A DNA stretch of 64,000 nucleotides from Streptomyces venezuelae (GCF_008642355.1 NZ_CP029193.1:6162001-6226000), one strand, 5' to 3'. Shown: positions 32,933 through 41,560, numbered from the stretch's first letter. Notes: generated by a model from the letters alone, not told the origin. Numbers and translations are program-made.

Positions 32933-34543
32933 GTGCCTACTCAGATTTCTCTGCACGGTGTGACCAAGGCTCGCGGGGATCGGCTGATCCTCGACACGGT
33001 GTCTCTCGCGATCAGGCCGGGCGAACGCATAGGAGTAGTGGGGGAGAACGGTGCGGGAAAGTCCACGCTCCTGCACCTGATGTCCGGTGACCTGCGGCCC
33101 GACGAGGGTGAGGTGGTCACCGTCGCCGAACGAGGGGCCGGCCTGCTCGCGCAGACCCCCCAGCTCCCGGCGGACCGACGCGTCGGCGATGCCATCGACG
33201 TCGCGCTGGCCGAACTCCGTTCCATGGAGCGCCGATTGCGGGTGCTCGAAGCGGAGCTCGGTTCCGCCGACGAGCGTGACCTCGGCGAGTACGGGGACCT
33301 GCTCACCGCTTTCGAGTTGCGCGGGGGCTATGAGGCGGACGCACGCGTGGACAAGGCGATGCACGGCCTGGGGCTCGGCCACATCGGCAGGGGCAGGGTG
33401 CTGGGCAGCCTGTCCGGCGGCGAACAGGCCCGGCTCGGCCTCGCCTGCCTCATAGCGGCCGCGCCCGAGGTCATGTTCCTCGACGAACCGACCAATCACT
33501 TGGACGAAAGTGCGCTGGACTGGCTGGAGAGTGCCCTCGCGGCGCATCGTGGGACGGTCGTCGCGGTCTCCCATGACCGCGTGTTCTTGGAGCGCGTGAC
33601 CACCGCGATCCTCGAAGTGGACGCCGACCGTCGATCGGTGGTGCGGCACGGCGGTGGGTACCAGGGACTGATCGCGGAACGGGCGGCTGCCCGGCTGCGG
33701 TGGGAGCAGCAGTACGAGCAGTGGTGTGAGGAGACGAGCCGCCTCCAGGAGTTCATGGTGACCACTGCCCATGCGGTGGCCGGCGGGCGGGGCATGAAGG
33801 ACAACAACAAAATGGCGTACGACCGGGCCGGAGGGAGGGTCCAGGCCTCGGTGGCGGGACGTGTCAGAAACGCCCAGGAACGACTCCGCAGGCTGCGGGA
33901 CCAGCCGGTGCCGCGGCCGCCCGAACCTCTCAGGTTCACTGCACGCCCGCCGACCGGCGCGACACAGGGTGAGCTGGTGAGCCTGCGGGACGTGAAGGTG
34001 GGAGAGCGGCTCGCCGTGGGGTCGCTCACCGTCTCGGCGGGCGAGCGACTGCTGATCCACGGAGGCAACGGCGCGGGCAAGTCCACTCTGCTGCGCATCA
34101 TGGCGGGAGTGCTCCAGCCCGACGCGGGCACGGTCGTCCGCAGAGGCCGCATCGGTTATCTCGCTCAGGAGATACCGGTACGGCACCCGACCGAGTCTCT
34201 CCTCGAAGCCTTCGGGAAGGGTCTGGGGTCGGCCGAAGACGAGCAGAGGGAGCTGCTCCTCTCATTCGGCCTCTTCAGGCCACGTGACCTGCACGTCCCG
34301 GTGGGCTCCCTGTCCGCGGGGCAGCGGCGGAGACTCGCCCTCGCACGCCTCCTCGCCAGACCCGCCGACCTGCTGTTGCTGGACGAACCGGCCAACCACC
34401 TGGCGCTGGGCCTGGTCGAAGAACTGGAGGCAGCACTGGATCAGTGGACAGGAGCGCTGGTCGTCGTCTCGCACGACCGATTGCTGCGTCAGCGCTTCGC
34501 GGGCCGAATACGCCGGATGGAGTCCGGGCGGCTACCCGACTGA
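32933..34543 (+). CDS. ABC-F family ATPase (ribosome protection / antibiotic resistance type)
   Basis: A 536-residue soluble protein with two nucleotide-binding domains and no membrane domain. NBD1 has GENGAGKST, LSGGEQARLGLA and FLDEPTNHLDE; NBD2 has GGNGAGKST, a changed signature LSAGQRRRLALA and LLLDEPANHLA. The linker between them contains TAHAVAGGRGMKDNNKMAYDRAGGRVQASVAGRVRNAQ (in stretches), similar to the linker of antibiotic-resistance ABC-Fs from macrolide producers (TlrC/OleB/CarA type). Such proteins displace antibiotics from the ribosome. Start GTG 32933 has GGGGG 8 bases upstream; an in-frame ATG at 32828 lacks one. The divergent TetR suggests drug-inducible control. Confidence 0.9.
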   Translation: MPTQISLHGVTKARGDRLILDTVSLAIRPGERIGVVGENGAGKSTLLHLMSGDLRPDEGEVVTVAERGAGLLAQTPQLPADRRVGDAIDVALAELRSMERRLRVLEAELGSADERDLGEYGDLLTAFELRGGYEADARVDKAMHGLGLGHIGRGRVLGSLSGGEQARLGLACLIAAAPEVMFLDEPTNHLDESALDWLESALAAHRGTVVAVSHDRVFLERVTTAILEVDADRRSVVRHGGGYQGLIAERAAARLRWEQQYEQWCEETSRLQEFMVTTAHAVAGGRGMKDNNKMAYDRAGGRVQASVAGRVRNAQERLRRLRDQPVPRPPEPLRFTARPPTGATQGELVSLRDVKVGERLAVGSLTVSAGERLLIHGGNGAGKSTLLRIMAGVLQPDAGTVVRRGRIGYLAQEIPVRHPTESLLEAFGKGLGSAEDEQRELLLSFGLFRPRDLHVPVGSLSAGQRRRLALARLLARPADLLLLDEPANHLALGLVEELEAALDQWTGALVVVSHDRLLRQRFAGRIRRMESGRLPD

Positions 34544-34577
34544 GCAGCCCACCGACGACCCGATCTAGGGTTTCCCT

Positions 34578-35237
34578 ATGGCACGACCGCGGCGCATCAT
34601 CCTGGTCAGGCACGGCGAGTCGGCAGGCAACGCCGACGACACCGTGTACGAGCGCGAACCCGATCATGCCCTTGAGCTCACCGAAACGGGGTGGTCACAG
34701 GCGGAGGACACGGGAAAACACCTGCGGGAACTGCTCGGTCACGAGCGCGTGAGCGTGTACGTGTCGCCGTACCGCCGCACCCACGAAACCTTCCAGGCAT
34801 TCCGGCTCGATCCCGAGCTGGTGCGCGTACGGGAGGAGCCCAGGCTGCGGGAGCAGGACTGGGGCAACTGGCAGGACAGGGACGACGTGCGGCTGCAGAA
34901 GGCGTACCGCGACGCGTACGGGCACTTCTTCTACCGTTTCGCACAAGGAGAGTCGGGGGCTGACGTCTACGACAGGGTGGGGGCGTTCCTGGAAAGCCTC
35001 TACCGGAGCTTCGAGGCGCCGGACCATCCGCCGAACGTCCTGCTGGTGACGCACGGACTGACCATGCGGTTGTTCTGCATGCGGTGGTTCCACTGGTCGG
35101 TCGCCGAATTCGAGTCGCTGTCCAACCCGGGCAACGGGGAGATGAGAGTGCTGGTGCTCGGCGACGACGGCAAGTACACGCTGGACCGGCCGTTCGAACG
35201 CTGGCGGGAGCCCGAGTCGTACGGCGTCACGGGTTAG
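34578..35237 (+). CDS. Histidine phosphatase (phosphoglycerate mutase-like) family protein
   Basis: A 219-residue member with the phosphohistidine loop RHGESAGN (about residues 11-18), a second Arg/Glu set in SPYRRTHET, and the second catalytic His in VTHGLTMR (about 160). The family covers phosphatases of small molecules and of phosphoproteins; the substrate cannot be read from the sequence. TAGGGT at 34566-34571 ends 6 bases before ATG 34578, implying a leaderless message. The gene begins 34 bases after the ABC-F stop. Confidence 0.9.
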   Translation: MARPRRIILVRHGESAGNADDTVYEREPDHALELTETGWSQAEDTGKHLRELLGHERVSVYVSPYRRTHETFQAFRLDPELVRVREEPRLREQDWGNWQDRDDVRLQKAYRDAYGHFFYRFAQGESGADVYDRVGAFLESLYRSFEAPDHPPNVLLVTHGLTMRLFCMRWFHWSVAEFESLSNPGNGEMRVLVLGDDGKYTLDRPFERWREPESYGVTG

Positions 35238-35410
35238 GCATGATCGGAAGGGGGCGTCCTTCCCGGAGCCCGGCAAGCCCGGACCCGCGTTTACGAAGCT
35301 GCGATTCCGGAGCTGTGACGGGGATATCACCGGGCGGCGGTTCCGGGGGGCTCGGGGGAACCGGTTGAGTGGTGCTGGATCCGTTGGCAACGAATTAGAG
35401 TGGCAGGGCG

Positions 35411-36319
35411 ATGACCGCTGATTCCTCTCCCGACCGGCGCCTCGAGCGCGCTCTGGCCAGTCTGCGCGGACTGGCGGTGGGGGACGCGCTGGGCTCACAG
35501 TTCTTCGTCCCCGCGCATTACCCCCTGCTCAAGCGCCGTGAGCTCCCCGACGCACCCTGGCAGTGGACCGACGACACGGAGATGGCCTGCTCCGTACTGG
35601 CCGTCCTCGCCGAACACCGGCGCATCGACCAGGACGCCCTCGCCCTGTCGTTCGCCGAGCACCATGACTTCGACCGTGGCTACGGCCCCGCCGTGAACCG
35701 GCTGCTGCGGCAGGTCCGCGAAGGCGGGGACTGGCGGGAGCTGGCCTCCGCGCTCTTCAAGGGACAGGGGTCCTGGGGGAACGGTGCGGCCATGCGGATC
35801 GCCCCGCTCGGCGCCTGGTACGCGGACGACCCGGAGCAGGCGACGCACCAGGCGGAGATCTCGGCGTACCCCACGCATCAGCACCGTGAGGCCGTCGTCG
35901 GAGCGATGGCGGTGGCCGCGGCCGCGGCACTGGTGGCGGCTCCCGCAGGACCGCCGGCGCCGAAGGAACTGCTCGACGGCGTGATCGACCTGGTGCCGCG
36001 CAGCGCGGTGGGGGCGGGGCTTCGCAGGGCGCGGGACATGCTCGACTACGGCGACGCCGGGACCGTCGCGGCGGTGCTCGGGTGTGGTCGGCGGACGACG
36101 GCGCATGACACGGTGCCGTTCGCGTTGTGGTCGGCGGCTCGTGGGCTCGGGGCGTACGAGCGGGCGATCTGGGACACGGCTCAGGTGGGCGGGGACATGG
36201 ACACGACGTGCGCCATCGTCGGGGGTGTCGTCGCCGCGGGGGCGGGGGGTGCGCCGCCCCAGGACTGGCTGGACCGGACGGAGGCGCTGCCGGACTGGGT
36301 GCTCGACGGCGCGGTTTGA
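35411..36319 (+). CDS. ADP-ribosylglycohydrolase-family protein
   Basis: A 302-residue protein with the family's metal-binding motifs: GLAVGDALGSQFF at the start, WTDDTEMA (about residues 52-59) and GDMDTTCAIVGGVV (about 267-280). Together these bind the two Mg ions used to remove ADP-ribose from arginine or other targets. It is like the DraG/ARH branch. A GTGGCAGGGCG leader gives a fair ribosome site before ATG 35411, and TAGAGT at 35396 may be the -10. No ADP-ribosyltransferase gene is adjacent. Confidence 0.9.
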   Translation: MTADSSPDRRLERALASLRGLAVGDALGSQFFVPAHYPLLKRRELPDAPWQWTDDTEMACSVLAVLAEHRRIDQDALALSFAEHHDFDRGYGPAVNRLLRQVREGGDWRELASALFKGQGSWGNGAAMRIAPLGAWYADDPEQATHQAEISAYPTHQHREAVVGAMAVAAAAALVAAPAGPPAPKELLDGVIDLVPRSAVGAGLRRARDMLDYGDAGTVAAVLGCGRRTTAHDTVPFALWSAARGLGAYERAIWDTAQVGGDMDTTCAIVGGVVAAGAGGAPPQDWLDRTEALPDWVLDGAV

Positions 36320-36344
36320 TCCTGCGCTGAGCCGTTGTTCGTGG

Positions 36345-36430
36345 TCCGCCACGTGCACCCGGTGCATCACGGCTACCACGTGCATCACGGGGCACCCCGT
36401 CGATCACGGACACCACGCGTACCACGTGCG
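36345..36430. repeat. Clustered CACGTG palindromes and TACCACGTGC/TGCATCACGG repeats
   Basis: CACGTG occurs at 36350, 36377 and 36423. TACCACGTGC occurs at 36374 and 36420. TGCATCACGG occurs at 36363 and 36381. They lie in the gap between the convergent ADP-ribosylglycohydrolase and MFS genes. Possibly decayed repeats; no function seen. Confidence 0.6.
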
Positions 36431-36487
36431 TTCGGGCATCCCGCGTTCCAGGCCCCGCCCCAGGTTCCGTCCCTCCACACACAAGCG

Positions 36488-36525
36488 CCGACCGGCGCAG
36501 CCACCATGCTTGCCGCGCCGGTCGG
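36488..36525. terminator. Hairpin before the MFS gene end
   Basis: An 11-bp stem CCGACCGGCGC with its complement and a 16-base loop lies between two convergent stops. It is probably a bidirectional terminator, less certain because the loop is long. Confidence 0.6.
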
Positions 36526-36589
36526 TACCTGTAGCTGTAGCTGTGGCCGTGCCTGCAGTGCGTTGTGTCTTGCGTCCTACGTCCCCGTG

Positions 36590-38149
36590 TCAGCCGGCCG
36601 ACGGGCCCGCCGCGCTTGCCGTGCCGGCGAGGGCGTCGAGGTCGCTCTTTCGGACCTTGATCACCAGTGCCGCGGTGATCAGGGCCAGGACGGCCATCGC
36701 GGCGGCCGGGATGAACGCGGTCGAGATGCCCTCGGCCAGGATCTCGTGGCTCCAGGGAGCCGGAAGCTCGTGGGTCTTTGCGAACTCGGCCTTCTGCTCC
36801 GGCGAGGCATGGGCCATGAAGTCGGCGACTTGGTCCTTGCCCTCGTTGCGGCTCGCCGTTCCGAAGACGGTGGTGAGGATGGAGAGGCCGAGCGAGCCGC
36901 CGACCTGCTGGGTGGCGTTGAGGAGGCCGGATGCCGCGCCCGCCTCGTGGATGGCCACTCCGGAGACGGCGGTCAGGGTCAGGGTCACGAAGTTCAGGCC
37001 CATGCCGAAGCCGAAGAGGAGCATCGGGCCGAGTACGCCGCCGACGTATGAGCTGTCGGGGCCGATCAGGGCCTGCCAGCCGAGGCCGACGGCGACGATG
37101 GCCGAGCCGGTCACCATGAACGGCTTGGGACCGAGGACAGGGAGGAACTTCTGCGACAGGGCCGCGCCCACCGCGATGACCACCGTGACGGGCAGGAAGG
37201 CGAGGCCGGCTTCGATCGGGGTGTAGTTCAGGATGTTCTGGACGAAGAGAACGATGAAGAAGAACATGCCGAACATCGCGGCGGCCAGGCTGAGCATGAT
37301 CACATAGGTGCCGGAGCGGTTGCGGTCGGCGAACATGCGCAGGGGTGTGATCGGCTCCTTCGCCCGCTTCTCGACGAACACGAAGGCCACGAGGAGGACG
37401 ACCGCGGCGGCGAACGAACCCACGGTGATGCTGTCGCGCCAGCCCTCTTCGGAGGCGCGGATGAATCCGTAGACCAGGGAGGCCATGCCGAGCGTCGACG
37501 TCAGGGCGCCGAGGATGTCGAAGCGGCCGGGGTGGCGTTCGGACTCATTGATGTAGAGCGGGGTGAGGACGGCGATCAGGATGCCGATGGGCACGTTCAC
37601 GAACAGGACCCAGCGCCAGTTCAGCCACTCGGTGAGCATGCCGCCCGCCAGGAGGCCGATGGCGCCGCCACCCGCGGAGACGGCGGCGAAGACACCGAAG
37701 GCGCGGTTCCGCTCGGGGCCTTCGGGGAAGGTCGTCGTGATCAGCGCCAGTGAGGTGGGGGAGGCGATGGCACCTCCGACGCCCTGCAGGGCGCGGGCGG
37801 CCAGCAACTGCCAGGGTTCCTGGGCGAATCCGCCGAGGAGCGAGGCGAGGGTGAAGAGGAGGATGCCGGCCATGAAGACGCGACGGCGTCCCAGGATGTC
37901 ACCTGCGCGACCGCCGAGGAGCAGCAGGCCACCGAAGGTGAGGGTGTACGCGCTGACGACCCAAGTGAGGTCGGTCGTCGAGAAGTTGAGGGCTCCCTGG
38001 ATGTGGGGGAGCGCGATGTTCACAATCGTGGCGTCCAGTACCACCATGAGTTGGCAGGCCGCGATGACGGTGAGAGCTAAGCCGGGGTGCCCCTCTCGGC
38101 GGGCGGTACCGGGCTTTTGATTCTTCGTCAGCTGAGAGGTACTCGACAT
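36590..38149 (-). CDS. MFS multidrug transporter, DHA2 (14-TM) type
   Basis: A 519-residue drug:H+ antiporter. Motif C-like and family motifs are clear: TM1 LMVVLDATIVNIALPHIQ (DHA2 motif D1), the loop 2-3 motif GGRAGDILGRRRVFM and WRWVLFVNVPIG. Fourteen hydrophobic segments can be counted. It ends with a short charged tail. ATG 38149 has GGGGGATC just upstream. It is divergent from a TetR gene, and two matching dyads in the 139-base gap strongly suggest repression by that TetR and induction by an exported drug. Confidence 0.93.
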   Translation of the reverse strand: MSSTSQLTKNQKPGTARREGHPGLALTVIAACQLMVVLDATIVNIALPHIQGALNFSTTDLTWVVSAYTLTFGGLLLLGGRAGDILGRRRVFMAGILLFTLASLLGGFAQEPWQLLAARALQGVGGAIASPTSLALITTTFPEGPERNRAFGVFAAVSAGGGAIGLLAGGMLTEWLNWRWVLFVNVPIGILIAVLTPLYINESERHPGRFDILGALTSTLGMASLVYGFIRASEEGWRDSITVGSFAAAVVLLVAFVFVEKRAKEPITPLRMFADRNRSGTYVIMLSLAAAMFGMFFFIVLFVQNILNYTPIEAGLAFLPVTVVIAVGAALSQKFLPVLGPKPFMVTGSAIVAVGLGWQALIGPDSSYVGGVLGPMLLFGFGMGLNFVTLTLTAVSGVAIHEAGAASGLLNATQQVGGSLGLSILTTVFGTASRNEGKDQVADFMAHASPEQKAEFAKTHELPAPWSHEILAEGISTAFIPAAAMAVLALITAALVIKVRKSDLDALAGTASAAGPSAG

Positions 38150-38168
38150 GATCCCCCACAAGTTCCTT

Positions 38169-38188
38169 AGTGAACGGTGCCGTTCACT
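38169..38188. promoter_or_regulatory. TetR operator 1 (MFS side)
   Basis: AGTGAACGGTGCCGTTCACT is a perfect 9-bp inverted repeat with a 2-base centre, 20 bases upstream of the MFS start. Its half-site recurs in operator 2. Confidence 0.88.
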
Positions 38189-38217
38189 GTCAACCACGAC
38201 GGTAGTGACACCCCTTG

Positions 38218-38237
38218 AGTGAACGCAACCGTTCACT
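38218..38237. promoter_or_regulatory. TetR operator 2 (regulator side)
   Basis: AGTGAACGCAACCGTTCACT keeps the AGTGAACG/CGTTCACT arms of operator 1 with a 4-base centre. The centres are 49 bases apart. It lies 52 bases before the TetR start, so it should mediate autorepression. Confidence 0.88.
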
Positions 38238-38288
38238 GATCCTTCTTCTGTTCTCTGCCTCCCTTGTGTGCTTCATGGAGAGAAATTG

Positions 38289-38903
38289 ATGGCTACTTCC
38301 CGTTGGCCCGCGGTTCCCGCGCGGACGGCGTCGGCGCGCCGCCGGGGGCCCGTCCTGGAGCGGGCGATCCTCGATGCCGCCCTGGAGCAGCTCAGCACGG
38401 TCGGCTGGAGCGGGCTGACCATGGAGGGTGTGGCCGCGGGAGCGCAGACGGGCAAGGCCGCGGTGTACCGGCGGTGGCCGTCCAAGGAGGATCTCGTCGT
38501 CGACGCCCTGCGTGCCGGGCTGCCGCGGCCCGACAGCCCTCCGGACCGTGGCAGCGTCCGCGAGGACCTGTTGCAGCTGTGCAAGGAGATGCGGGTCACG
38601 ATGTTCTCGCGCACCGGCTTCGCCCTGCGTGCGGTGCTTCACGAATGCGACACGGCGACGGCCGAGCGCTTCCACGACGTGATCTTCCAGGGCGTCATCG
38701 AGCCGAGCGTCCACTTGATCAAGGAAGTCATACGCCGGGGCGTCGAGCGCGGAGAGGTGCGTTCCGGGGGAGTGGACGCGTACGTCTGCGATGTCATTCC
38801 GGCGATGTTCATGTACCGCTCGAAGGTGTGCGGAAGCGAATGGACCGACGAGGAATTCGAGGCCTTGATCGACCGGGTGATGGTTCCGATGCTGCGTCCC
38901 TGA
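38289..38903 (+). CDS. TetR-family repressor of the divergent MFS transporter
   Basis: A 204-residue regulator. The helix-turn-helix lies around residues 23-65 (AILDAALEQLSTVGWSGLTMEGVAAGAQTGKAAVYRRW in pieces), followed by a C-terminal effector domain resembling the TetR_C_16-like class with FALRAVLHECDTATAERF. ATG 38289 has GGAGAG upstream; the frame reaches back to 38268 without better support. The paired dyads at 38169 and 38218 are its probable binding sites. The inducer is unknown. Confidence 0.93.
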   Translation: MATSRWPAVPARTASARRRGPVLERAILDAALEQLSTVGWSGLTMEGVAAGAQTGKAAVYRRWPSKEDLVVDALRAGLPRPDSPPDRGSVREDLLQLCKEMRVTMFSRTGFALRAVLHECDTATAERFHDVIFQGVIEPSVHLIKEVIRRGVERGEVRSGGVDAYVCDVIPAMFMYRSKVCGSEWTDEEFEALIDRVMVPMLRP

Positions 38904-38973
38904 GGGGCCGGCTGCCCGGGGTGCGGGGCCTGGGTGTCGCGGGCGGGCATCGGCGGCGTAGGCTAGTGCCGCC

Positions 38974-39675
38974 ATGCCGTACGAACCACCCACCCACACC
39001 GTCGAGCGCTCCCTGCGCGCCACCACCGGAGCGAAGATCGTCGCCGGTGTCGACGAGGTCGGGCGCGGCGCGTGGGCGGGTCCGGTCACCGTCTGTGCGG
39101 CGGTCACGGGCCTGCGCAGGCCGCCGGAAGGGCTCACCGACTCCAAGCTGATCACTCCCAAGCGGCGCACCGCGCTCGCCGAGGAACTGGCGGGCTGGGT
39201 CACGGCGCACGCCCTCGGTCACGCTTCGCACGAGGAGATCGACGACATGGGGATGACGGCCGCGCTGCGGCTCGCCGCGGTGCGTGCCCTGGAGGGGCTG
39301 CCGGTCCGCCCGGACGCGGTCATCCTCGACGGGAAGCATGACTATCTCGGCAATCCCTGGCGGGTCCGTACGGTGATCAAGGGCGACCAATCCTGCGTGG
39401 CCGTCGCCGCGGCTTCGGTGATCGCGAAAGTTCAGCGCGACAAAATGATGGCCGAACTGGGCATCGAACATGCAGACTTCGGTTTTGCGGCCAACGCCGG
39501 CTATCCGTCGCCGGTGCACAAGGCCGCGCTGGCGGAGCGGGGGCCCACCCCGTACCACCGGCTCACGTGGGCGTATCTTGATGCGTTGCCCCAGTGGCGG
39601 CACCTCAAGAAGGCCCGCAGTTGGGCGGACGGAAATGTTCCGGAAATCGAAGGTCAGCTCGGCTTTGAGTTCTGA
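38974..39675 (+). CDS. rnhB: Ribonuclease HII
   Basis: Cuts RNA in RNA-DNA hybrids and removes misincorporated ribonucleotides. The 233-residue product has the RNase HII signature [15 protein letters not shown] with the catalytic Asp-Glu pair, [10 protein letters not shown], an Asp in VILDGKHD, and [15 protein letters not shown]. There is no clear Shine-Dalgarno sequence; TAGGCT at 38959-38964 is 9 bases upstream of ATG 38974, compatible with a leaderless transcript. Confidence 0.95.
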   Translation: MPYEPPTHTVERSLRATTGAKIVAGVDEVGRGAWAGPVTVCAAVTGLRRPPEGLTDSKLITPKRRTALAEELAGWVTAHALGHASHEEIDDMGMTAALRLAAVRALEGLPVRPDAVILDGKHDYLGNPWRVRTVIKGDQSCVAVAAASVIAKVQRDKMMAELGIEHADFGFAANAGYPSPVHKAALAERGPTPYHRLTWAYLDALPQWRHLKKARSWADGNVPEIEGQLGFEF

Positions 39676-39754
39676 CGCTTTTCCGGGCCTTCCCGTCGCA
39701 CTCATGTGCCACCCGCCGACGCGCGTCGCATCGGCGTTTGATAGACAACACTTC

Positions 39755-40399
39755 ATGCCTCTCATTCCCGAGGAGCCTCAGATTCACGAGAGTGCCCAGG
39801 GTCCCCGCGCCACGCCGGCCAGCGGCCGTACCGCGCCGACCCCCCGCCCCGTACCCGGACCGCGTCCCGCGGCCCCGCCGCGCCCCGGCCGTCCGGGTCC
39901 TGCCCGGCCGATGCCGCCCGCGCAGCGCGCGCCGCGTGACACGGCCGTCAAGCCCGGGCCTGCCGCTCCGGCTGCCCCCGGTCCCGCCGCTTCCGATGCC
40001 CCGGCATCGGTGCCGCAGATCCAGCTGATCCCGGCCTCTGCCGAGGGTGCGCTGGACGCGGCCGAGGAAGCGGTCGACCTCCTTCTCGACTCCGGGCGCG
40101 CCCCCGGCGAGGTCCTGGTGATCAGCACCGGCGACCCGCACCCGTGGGCCGCGCACGAGCTGTCCTTCGGTGAGGCCTCCTACTGGGCCCAGCACGACGC
40201 GGGCGACGACGTCTTCTACGCCGACGCCGCCGCCCTGGATCGTGCCGCGTCCCGGCCCGTGGTCGTCGTCGCCCTCAACGGCGGCAGCGAGGAGACCGCG
40301 GTCGCGGCCCTGCCGACGGCCCTCACCCGAGCGAGCACCCTGCTGATCGTCTGCGGCGACCCGCAGCGGATCAACTCGATGCTGGGCACGGCCGCCTGA
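39755..40399 (+). CDS. Hypothetical protein with Pro-rich N-terminus
   Basis: A 214-residue protein. Residues about 15-90 are a Pro/Arg/Ala-rich disordered stretch. The C-terminal about 120 residues form a folded-looking alpha/beta part (QIQLIPASAEGALDAAEEAVDLLLDSGRAPGEVLVISTGD in pieces, later SRPVVVVALNGGSEETAVAALPTALTRASTLLIVCGD) reminiscent of a Rossmann-like domain, without recognised catalytic residues. The latter part resembles a helicase C-terminal-like fold only loosely. The gene lies 79 bases after rnhB. The role is unknown; the position next to rnhB is one I recognise from other Streptomyces. Confidence 0.75.
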   Translation: MPLIPEEPQIHESAQGPRATPASGRTAPTPRPVPGPRPAAPPRPGRPGPARPMPPAQRAPRDTAVKPGPAAPAAPGPAASDAPASVPQIQLIPASAEGALDAAEEAVDLLLDSGRAPGEVLVISTGDPHPWAAHELSFGEASYWAQHDAGDDVFYADAAALDRAASRPVVVVALNGGSEETAVAALPTALTRASTLLIVCGDPQRINSMLGTAA

Positions 40400-40409
40400 G
40401 ACGACCTCC

Positions 40410-40431
40410 GTCGGCCGAAGGCTCGGCCGAC
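40410..40431. terminator. Hairpin between convergent hypothetical genes
   Basis: Perfect 9-bp stem GTCGGCCGA with TCGGCCGAC and a 4-base loop, 11 bases after the stop at 40399 and before the convergent stop at 40552. Confidence 0.75.
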
Positions 40432-40551
40432 ACGGGGTCGTGGCAGGCGTGGAGTCGTGGTTGACCGTGCGGTGGTGCCGTCAGGCGCCGACCGCGCGGG
40501 AGCACGGTGTCGCGGTCGACGTGTGCCGATCTGCCGATGCGCCGTGGTGTG

Positions 40552-41223
40552 TCAGCGTGCCGCCGCGCGACGCAGCACATCGGAGGCAGCCCCTCCGGTG
40601 CGTATCGCCGGCGGATCGGTTCCGGTGAAGGACTCGGGCCGCGATCCGATGCTCGGCTGTCGGCCGCCGCGCCCCTCGCCCAACACCTGCCAGCCGTCGG
40701 ACGTCAGCGTGATGTACGCGCCGCAGCGCAGCCCGTGCAGCGTGCACGCATCGCGCAGGCCCCACATCCAGGCCCCGTCCTCCTGGGTCCAACGGGCGTC
40801 CCCTTCACGGCAGTAGAGCAGCACGGCGGTGCGTACCGGGGTGCGGCGGCGCAGGTCGTGCGGGATGATCCGGCGCAACTGCGCGAGCAGCGCGTTGCGG
40901 AAGACCCAGCCGTCCGTCACCGTGGCGCGCCGCCTGAACGAGGCGCTCGCCCGCAGCCGTTCGTCGGGGTCGAGAACCGCCACGACGGCCGTCGTCGGCG
41001 TCGGCAGATGGCGTGCGTGCAGGCCGCTGACGACCTCTCGCGGGTTGCGCAGCAACGGAATTCCGGCCGCCGACCACTCGGCGGGTTCGAGCATCCGCGC
41101 CAGTCGGTGGGCGGAGTCGGCGGAGTCGGGGGAGAACTCGGTCGAGGTCGAGGTCGAGGTCGATGCCGGTGCTGGTGAGCCCGGCGTGGATGCCGCGCCG
41201 GACGAGGCGAATCCGAAGGTCAC
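40552..41223 (-). CDS. Conserved hypothetical protein divergent from recQ
   Basis: A 223-residue protein. The first 30 residues include a Ser/Thr repeat (ASTSTSTST, from GAGGTC-type DNA repeats on the plus strand at about 41145-41165). The rest looks folded, with VVAVLDPDERLRASASF near residue 75 and TPVRTAVLLYCREGDARW near 130. It ends with an Arg/Gly-rich tail. I do not recognise the family. Start GTG 41223 is preceded by GGGAGGACC, with tight spacing. The divergent promoter gap shared with recQ suggests a linked but unknown role. Confidence 0.7.
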   Translation of the reverse strand: MTFGFASSGAASTPGSPAPASTSTSTSTEFSPDSADSAHRLARMLEPAEWSAAGIPLLRNPREVVSGLHARHLPTPTTAVVAVLDPDERLRASASFRRRATVTDGWVFRNALLAQLRRIIPHDLRRRTPVRTAVLLYCREGDARWTQEDGAWMWGLRDACTLHGLRCGAYITLTSDGWQVLGEGRGGRQPSIGSRPESFTGTDPPAIRTGGAASDVLRRAAAR

Positions 41224-41430
41224 GGTCCTCCCTTCGGCTACGCGCCCGTACGCGGGCGGGGTCGGGCTGGGGGAGCGCACCGCGGCACGGCCGAGGGTGA
41301 CCACGGGGCCGCACGGGAGCGCTTCCAATTGTTCCCGCCGCGATCGTCGGGGGCAATGAACAAATCGGCACGGGATGCCGGTATCGGACGATGCGCTGCT
41401 TATATCCCTGCCCAGATCATCCGCGTCCGA

Positions 41431-41502
41431 GTCCTCCGAGTCCTTCGAGTCCTTCGAGTCCTTCGAGTCCTCCGAGTCCACCGAGTCCTTCGAGTCCTCC
41501 GG
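41431..41502. repeat. Eight 9-bp tandem repeats upstream of recQ
   Basis: GTCCTTCGA and close variants (GTCCTCCGA, GTCCACCGA, last GTCCTCCGG) occur eight times in a row, preceded by a partial GTCCGA. Read in one frame they would encode SFESFESFE-like peptides, but no start codon with support precedes them. Confidence 0.92.
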
Positions 41503-41531
41503 GACCCGTGGGGCCGTGGCGGATTCGGCGA

Positions 41532-41554
41532 TTGTCAGTGGGATCGGGTTGCAT
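41532..41554 (+). promoter_or_regulatory. PafBC-type DNA-damage promoter of recQ
   Basis: TTGTCAGTGGG at 41532-41542 is identical to the dinG element. After the same six-base spacer comes TTGCAT, a weaker -10. It ends 6 bases before ATG 41561, again implying a leaderless transcript. Confidence 0.75.
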
Positions 41555-41560
41555 GGAGAC

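Larger units (their letters stand above)
41224..41560. other. Intergenic region between the hypothetical gene and recQ
   Basis: 337 bases without a gene. They contain eight 9-bp tandem units at 41431-41502 and a PafBC-type promoter for recQ at 41532-41554. The long open frame that starts at 41375 runs through the repeats and is not supported as coding. Confidence 0.7.

Noticed and set aside
36345..36430. CRISPR array
   Set aside because: Repeats are too short and irregular, with no constant spacer length and no cas genes.
41375..41560. 5' extension of recQ through the 9-bp repeats (SFESFES-type peptide)
   Set aside because: No ribosome site or homology; the damage promoter and -10 lie inside it, so it should not be transcribed.
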